NCBI GenBank assembly: GCA_014238855.1
Contig: JABAAH010000026.1
Coordinates: 1 to 36,395, forward strand
Direction: 5' to 3'
Length of the DNA stretch: 36,395 bases
DNA from: Planctomycetota bacterium
Lineage (GTDB): Bacteria > Planctomycetota > Planctomycetia > Pirellulales > UBA1268
In this document: one piece after another, positions 33,491-36,395 of the stretch
Position numbering within the stretch: the stretch's first letter is position 1
Layout of the letters: every line of letters begins with the position of its first letter
Notes under the pieces: generated by a model
Databases searched by the model: none
What the model saw: only the letters and a program-made list of their open reading frames with translations
Told to the model about the DNA's origin: nothing
Translations under genes and position numbers: made by a program

Positions 33491-36395
33491 TCACATCGTC
33501 GATGGTGAACCAATAATTTCATCACCATCAAGATCGACCTGAAACAAATTTTCTTTTGAGATCACGGTAGAGTCTGTTGGTCCTTCTTCTTCTTGGAATA
33601 GCCCATTGTCATCGAGTATCCAGGCAAACGCACCCCATTCGCTCACGTCAAGAACCCGCAGTCGACCAAGATCATCACGAGCAGCTGCGACAAGTGTGGC
33701 AGGCCCACGAACAAGCGGTATATCACCATTGAAATAATCATCTGCTCTACGAACCAGAAGTGGTTCACCGGATGCTTCCTGCACAAAAGCCAAACCAGTT
33801 GTTGGGTCAACAAATAATTGAACAGATGTTGTTGCTGAAACGAGACTTAGCGATCTACCCAATGGAGGGGTTGGCTGTGCTGCCGGTACATCTGCCGGTA
33901 CATCTGCCGGTACATCTATTTGATTGGGTAATGTTTCCATTGGTATTGGCTGGATGAGCTGATCAGATTCCGCAATCCGTTGCCATGTGACTGTTGCTCC
34001 TGTTGGTACCTGGAACGACGTATTGTCGTTAAACCGAACAGTCAGTTCTTCCTCTCCAGCGTTATGTGCAACGTACGTTGTCACTCCTTCTTTTTGGAAG
34101 ACTGCTGAAAGCGGATGATCGCCCCGTAGTACCGATGTCGGTGTTCCAATATTCGAAAGAACACTTGTCCAGAAATAGGTCTGTGCCATTGACTGACCTT
34201 CTTCGGTTCCTATGCCTCCAGAGGCGAGTCGATTCGCTGCGGACTCTGGTTTGACGAGTGCCTCATACTGCAAAATGATGCCTGGCCAATCATCAATAAT
34301 TCCACCACCGAGCTGCTCAATTTCAGCAAGCAACGCTGTTGGATCACGAGCCATTTCTGCAAGATAAAAAGAGCCACCATGAAATGGTAAGAAATTGATT
34401 CCCTTAATCATCTCTGGCTCTGCAGAAAACCAGGTGGCGTGACTTCCTCCGTCACCCCATACCATTCCGAGTGATTCATGCTGAAAACCTTCCGGAAAAA
34501 CTGTACCGTACCGATTGAACCAATACTCTGAAATAGCCTCGGCCTCAACGCTATAGAGCATCTGCCCCAGACCTGTCATGCCCGTGTCACCTGTCATCTC
34601 ACCCCAGAGCATGACAGCTGTTGCAAAATTCATTGCTTCTGAACTTGATTCATGATTGTTCCCACTGGCAAAAGCACCGTGTCCTGATGCCCATGAGTGT
34701 CCAGCCATTGGGCTAAAATTTCGTAGTCGAGGCAATATGCTGCTCGCGACATCGGTCCCAGCAACGTCGGCTACAAGCAGGTCGACGATCTGCTTGTGAT
34801 TCCTCGCCCATTCACCATCAAAACTTCCTACAAGGGCAGCAGCATGTATAAAGTATCCGTAATGAAAATGATGGTCGTTCAGATCACCGGCTGAACCAAA
34901 GCTGTCTGGATATCCCTGAAGTGTGTCCCACTGGGCGTTGTATGCAAAGTGCTTGTCACCCGCCTCACCTGTTGCCGTGAACCAGTCATTCAATTCATTT
35001 TTGAGTGCTGCAAGAATTCGATCACGAATGTCTGCCTGCCCAGTGATTTCTGCAAGTTGAGCCAGCTGTGACAGTTTGAGCATGGCTTTTCCCGCCCAAT
35101 AGGTATCACCATAGCGATTTAATGTTCCAGCAGGGTCAATTGCTGCAGGGTCACTACGAACCATATCTCGGAGAGTATTGAGTTGATCCCCGCTGAGTAC
35201 TGCTGGAAGTGTTGGAAGTACACCACGAGCTGGAACATCAATATCAAAACCAGTTGTTGAAACCAGATCGAGTTCACCACGTGGACTGATATACCCTGAA
35301 GACGCCACCGACTGGCCTAATGAATCTGATGTTGATGCCAATCGGGTCACGTGTGGATAGGCAGCGAAAAGAATCTCTGCAGAGTCATCTGACACGAATT
35401 CGTATCGCAATTGAATATCAAATGGATCTGAAACTGTGTCCCATGAAAAGTGTGTCGTCTCTGGACGATTGTTCGCCGTTTCGAGAAATTGTGATCGTAT
35501 CTCCTGATCACTTTCTGGAAGAAGTCCGACGGCAAGTGTGCCACGTTCAACGCCACGTACAACAATACCCTCTGGCTGAACCTCAACCTGTGATCCTTCC
35601 GGGCCAAGAATAAGTGATGTGCGGCCAGCAACGGTGACAAATGCATAGTTACTCCCTATTTCAATGTCAGCATTGGCATCAGTCGGCACAACAACCATCT
35701 GTTCAAAATTGACATCCTCAAGCCACACCACTGGTGAGCCTTGTGCAAGCGTGGCAGCAGGCTGGCTATCACCCCCAATCCACCGGCCAGTAAAGGACCA
35801 GTCACCATATGCTTCAACTGCAAACTGTTCGGCAGCACCTTGTTGAAAAAGTTCGAGTTGCAGATCAAACCGGTGCGGTGTTTTATATTCCGATGTTGTT
35901 GCGCCTGTCACAGCAACAGTCGTCTCAGTGGGTGCACCAAAAAGGAGCCCGGTTGCGGTAGCTTGCACTGTCAGTGGATGCGCATGAAGTGGTGCAGAAA
36001 AATCATCACCGAATACTGGCATGACCACAGATGACCACCAGTCGGAAGACGGTACTGCCTGATCGAAGTTCGACGTCGTCAGAGGCTGCAGTGGCGTGCC
36101 GTCAAAACGACGAGGAACTGCGTCACCAACTGCAGGAGTAGCAAGAATACGACCATCTGCTATCGCATCAGCAAGTGCTGGAGTGACTTGAGTTATTGGG
36201 AGCGGCTGATCAAGATTGATTGGTGTTACAGGTTCTATTGGGAATGATATCTCCAGTTGACGAGGTGCCGGGCCCTGAGCCGAGTCAGCCACCAACTCAT
36301 CCGGAGCCAGTTCCGGAGCCAGTTCCAGAGCCAGTTCCAGAGCCAGTTCCAGAGCCAGTTCCAGAACCTGTTCCAGAACCTGTGCCAGAACCTGT
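33491..36395 (-). CDS. GH81 endo-beta-1,3-glucanase (5' end beyond window)
   Basis: At least 960 residues, open to the right edge, so the N-terminus is missing. Counting from the TTG at 36295, SSDWWSSVVMP (83-93) starts the GH81 beta-sandwich. The catalytic (alpha/alpha)6 domain has DLNDHHFHYGYFIHAA (from 471) with the general acid Asp, and NNHESSSEAMNFATAVMLW (from 546) with the catalytic Glu residues. It would cut beta-1,3-glucan such as laminarin or curdlan. A Pro/Ala/Asp repeat linker (VPADVPADVPA) leads to a C-terminal domain that ends LFQVDLDGDEIIGSPSTM. Its Trp and the closing calcium-type loop recall the W-rich C-terminal domain of cyanobacterial secreted proteins. The 5' region reads a LELA repeat from 12-bp units. 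Confidence 0.9.
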   Translation of the reverse strand, partial: QVLAQVLEQVLELALELALELALELAPELAPDELVADSAQGPAPRQLEISFPIEPVTPINLDQPLPITQVTPALADAIADGRILATPAVGDAVPRRFDGTPLQPLTTSNFDQAVPSSDWWSSVVMPVFGDDFSAPLHAHPLTVQATATGLLFGAPTETTVAVTGATTSEYKTPHRFDLQLELFQQGAAEQFAVEAYGDWSFTGRWIGGDSQPAATLAQGSPVVWLEDVNFEQMVVVPTDANADIEIGSNYAFVTVAGRTSLILGPEGSQVEVQPEGIVVRGVERGTLAVGLLPESDQEIRSQFLETANNRPETTHFSWDTVSDPFDIQLRYEFVSDDSAEILFAAYPHVTRLASTSDSLGQSVASSGYISPRGELDLVSTTGFDIDVPARGVLPTLPAVLSGDQLNTLRDMVRSDPAAIDPAGTLNRYGDTYWAGKAMLKLSQLAQLAEITGQADIRDRILAALKNELNDWFTATGEAGDKHFAYNAQWDTLQGYPDSFGSAGDLNDHHFHYGYFIHAAALVGSFDGEWARNHKQIVDLLVADVAGTDVASSILPRLRNFSPMAGHSWASGHGAFASGNNHESSSEAMNFATAVMLWGEMTGDTGMTGLGQMLYSVEAEAISEYWFNRYGTVFPEGFQHESLGMVWGDGGSHATWFSAEPEMIKGINFLPFHGGSFYLAEMARDPTALLAEIEQLGGGIIDDWPGIILQYEALVKPESAANRLASGGIGTEEGQSMAQTYFWTSVLSNIGTPTSVLRGDHPLSAVFQKEGVTTYVAHNAGEEELTVRFNDNTSFQVPTGATVTWQRIAESDQLIQPIPMETLPNQIDVPADVPADVPAAQPTPPLGRSLSLVSATTSVQLFVDPTTGLAFVQEASGEPLLVRRADDYFNGDIPLVRGPATLVAAARDDLGRLRVLDVSEWGAFAWILDDNGLFQEEEGPTDSTVISKENLFQVDLDGDEIIGSPSTM
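33881..33916. repeat. Three tandem 12-bp repeats in the GH81 linker
   Basis: TGCCGGTACATC is repeated exactly three times (33881, 33893, 33905). On the minus strand it encodes the VPAD linker between the GH81 catalytic part and its C-terminal domain. The exact identity of the units points to recent expansion. Confidence 0.92.
36304..36395. repeat. At least seven 12-bp tandem repeats at the window edge
   Basis: Units of GAGCCAGTTCC(G/A), drifting to GAACCTGTTCCA, fill the last 92 bases and continue past the edge. In the GH81 frame they encode a Leu/Glu/Ala repeat. The other strand reads PEPV repeats, and another minus frame reads TGSG repeats that meet a stop at 36297-36299. Confidence 0.93.

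Noticed and set aside
36244-36395. Plus-strand frame starting ATG with PEPV repeats
   Set aside because: Tempting as an exported-protein linker, but it is antisense to the well-supported GH81 frame, has no signal peptide, and starts without a ribosome-binding site. It can only be settled with sequence beyond the edge.

Overview
This window looks like a stretch of chromosome from a planctomycete, probably a marine, Pirellulales-like bacterium of moderate GC. The basis is gene content: a DUF1549/DUF1553 cytochrome-type protein, a DUF1501 Tat-exported protein, formylglycine sulfatases, a DUF1559 pseudopilin, an ECF sigma/anti-sigma relic, and several membrane proteins of a kind mostly seen in that phylum. 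The placement below phylum level is inference. I see no rRNA, tRNA, CRISPR array, insertion sequence or phage gene.

Layout. (1) 1-3452, plus strand: the 3' end of lysS, a LolCE-type permease with its LolD-type ATPase, and a class IV (branched-chain type) aminotransferase. (2) 3539-4992, minus strand: a small membrane protein, a tiny zinc-ribbon protein carrying a 15-bp tandem repeat, and ispE of the MEP isoprenoid pathway. (3) 5110-8998: rlmN, a minus-strand trio (ExeA-like AAA ATPase, planctomycete membrane protein, mini membrane protein), then rsmE. (4) 9041-12671: a DUF1559 pseudopilin downstream of a Cys-rich secreted protein, a TIM-barrel sugar isomerase-like protein, and a Nif3/DUF34 protein. 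(5) 12717-16913, plus strand: a GT2 glycosyltransferase, a translationally overlapping unrecognised 560-aa protein with a faint BshC-like core, and an Eis-like double-GNAT protein with a very basic N-terminal tail. (6) 16958-21902: a ferredoxin-type nitrite/sulfite reductase, then a decayed ECF sigma/anti-sigma pair, a polytopic membrane protein with a GspG-like C-terminal motif, and a small exported protein. (7) 21933-29924, minus strand: a four-gene extracellular polymer operon (DUF1549/1553, DUF1501, sulfatase, sulfatase fused to a beta-propeller). (8) 30296-36395: an SDR oxidoreductase, a repeat-bearing secreted protein, glnA, and a GH81 endo-beta-1,3-glucanase that runs off the right edge.

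The metabolic theme is a housekeeping backbone (tRNA charging, rRNA methylation, MEP pathway, N and S assimilation) with accessory equipment for sulfated or beta-1,3-linked polysaccharides such as algal glycans. The best candidates for something new are the sulfatase-propeller fusion in its operon, the GT2/BshC-like/Eis-like cluster, and the basic-tailed acetyltransferase. A striking minor theme is short in-frame tandem repeats (12 or 15 bp) in at least five places. All calls come from reading translated sequence and motifs; no database search was run.
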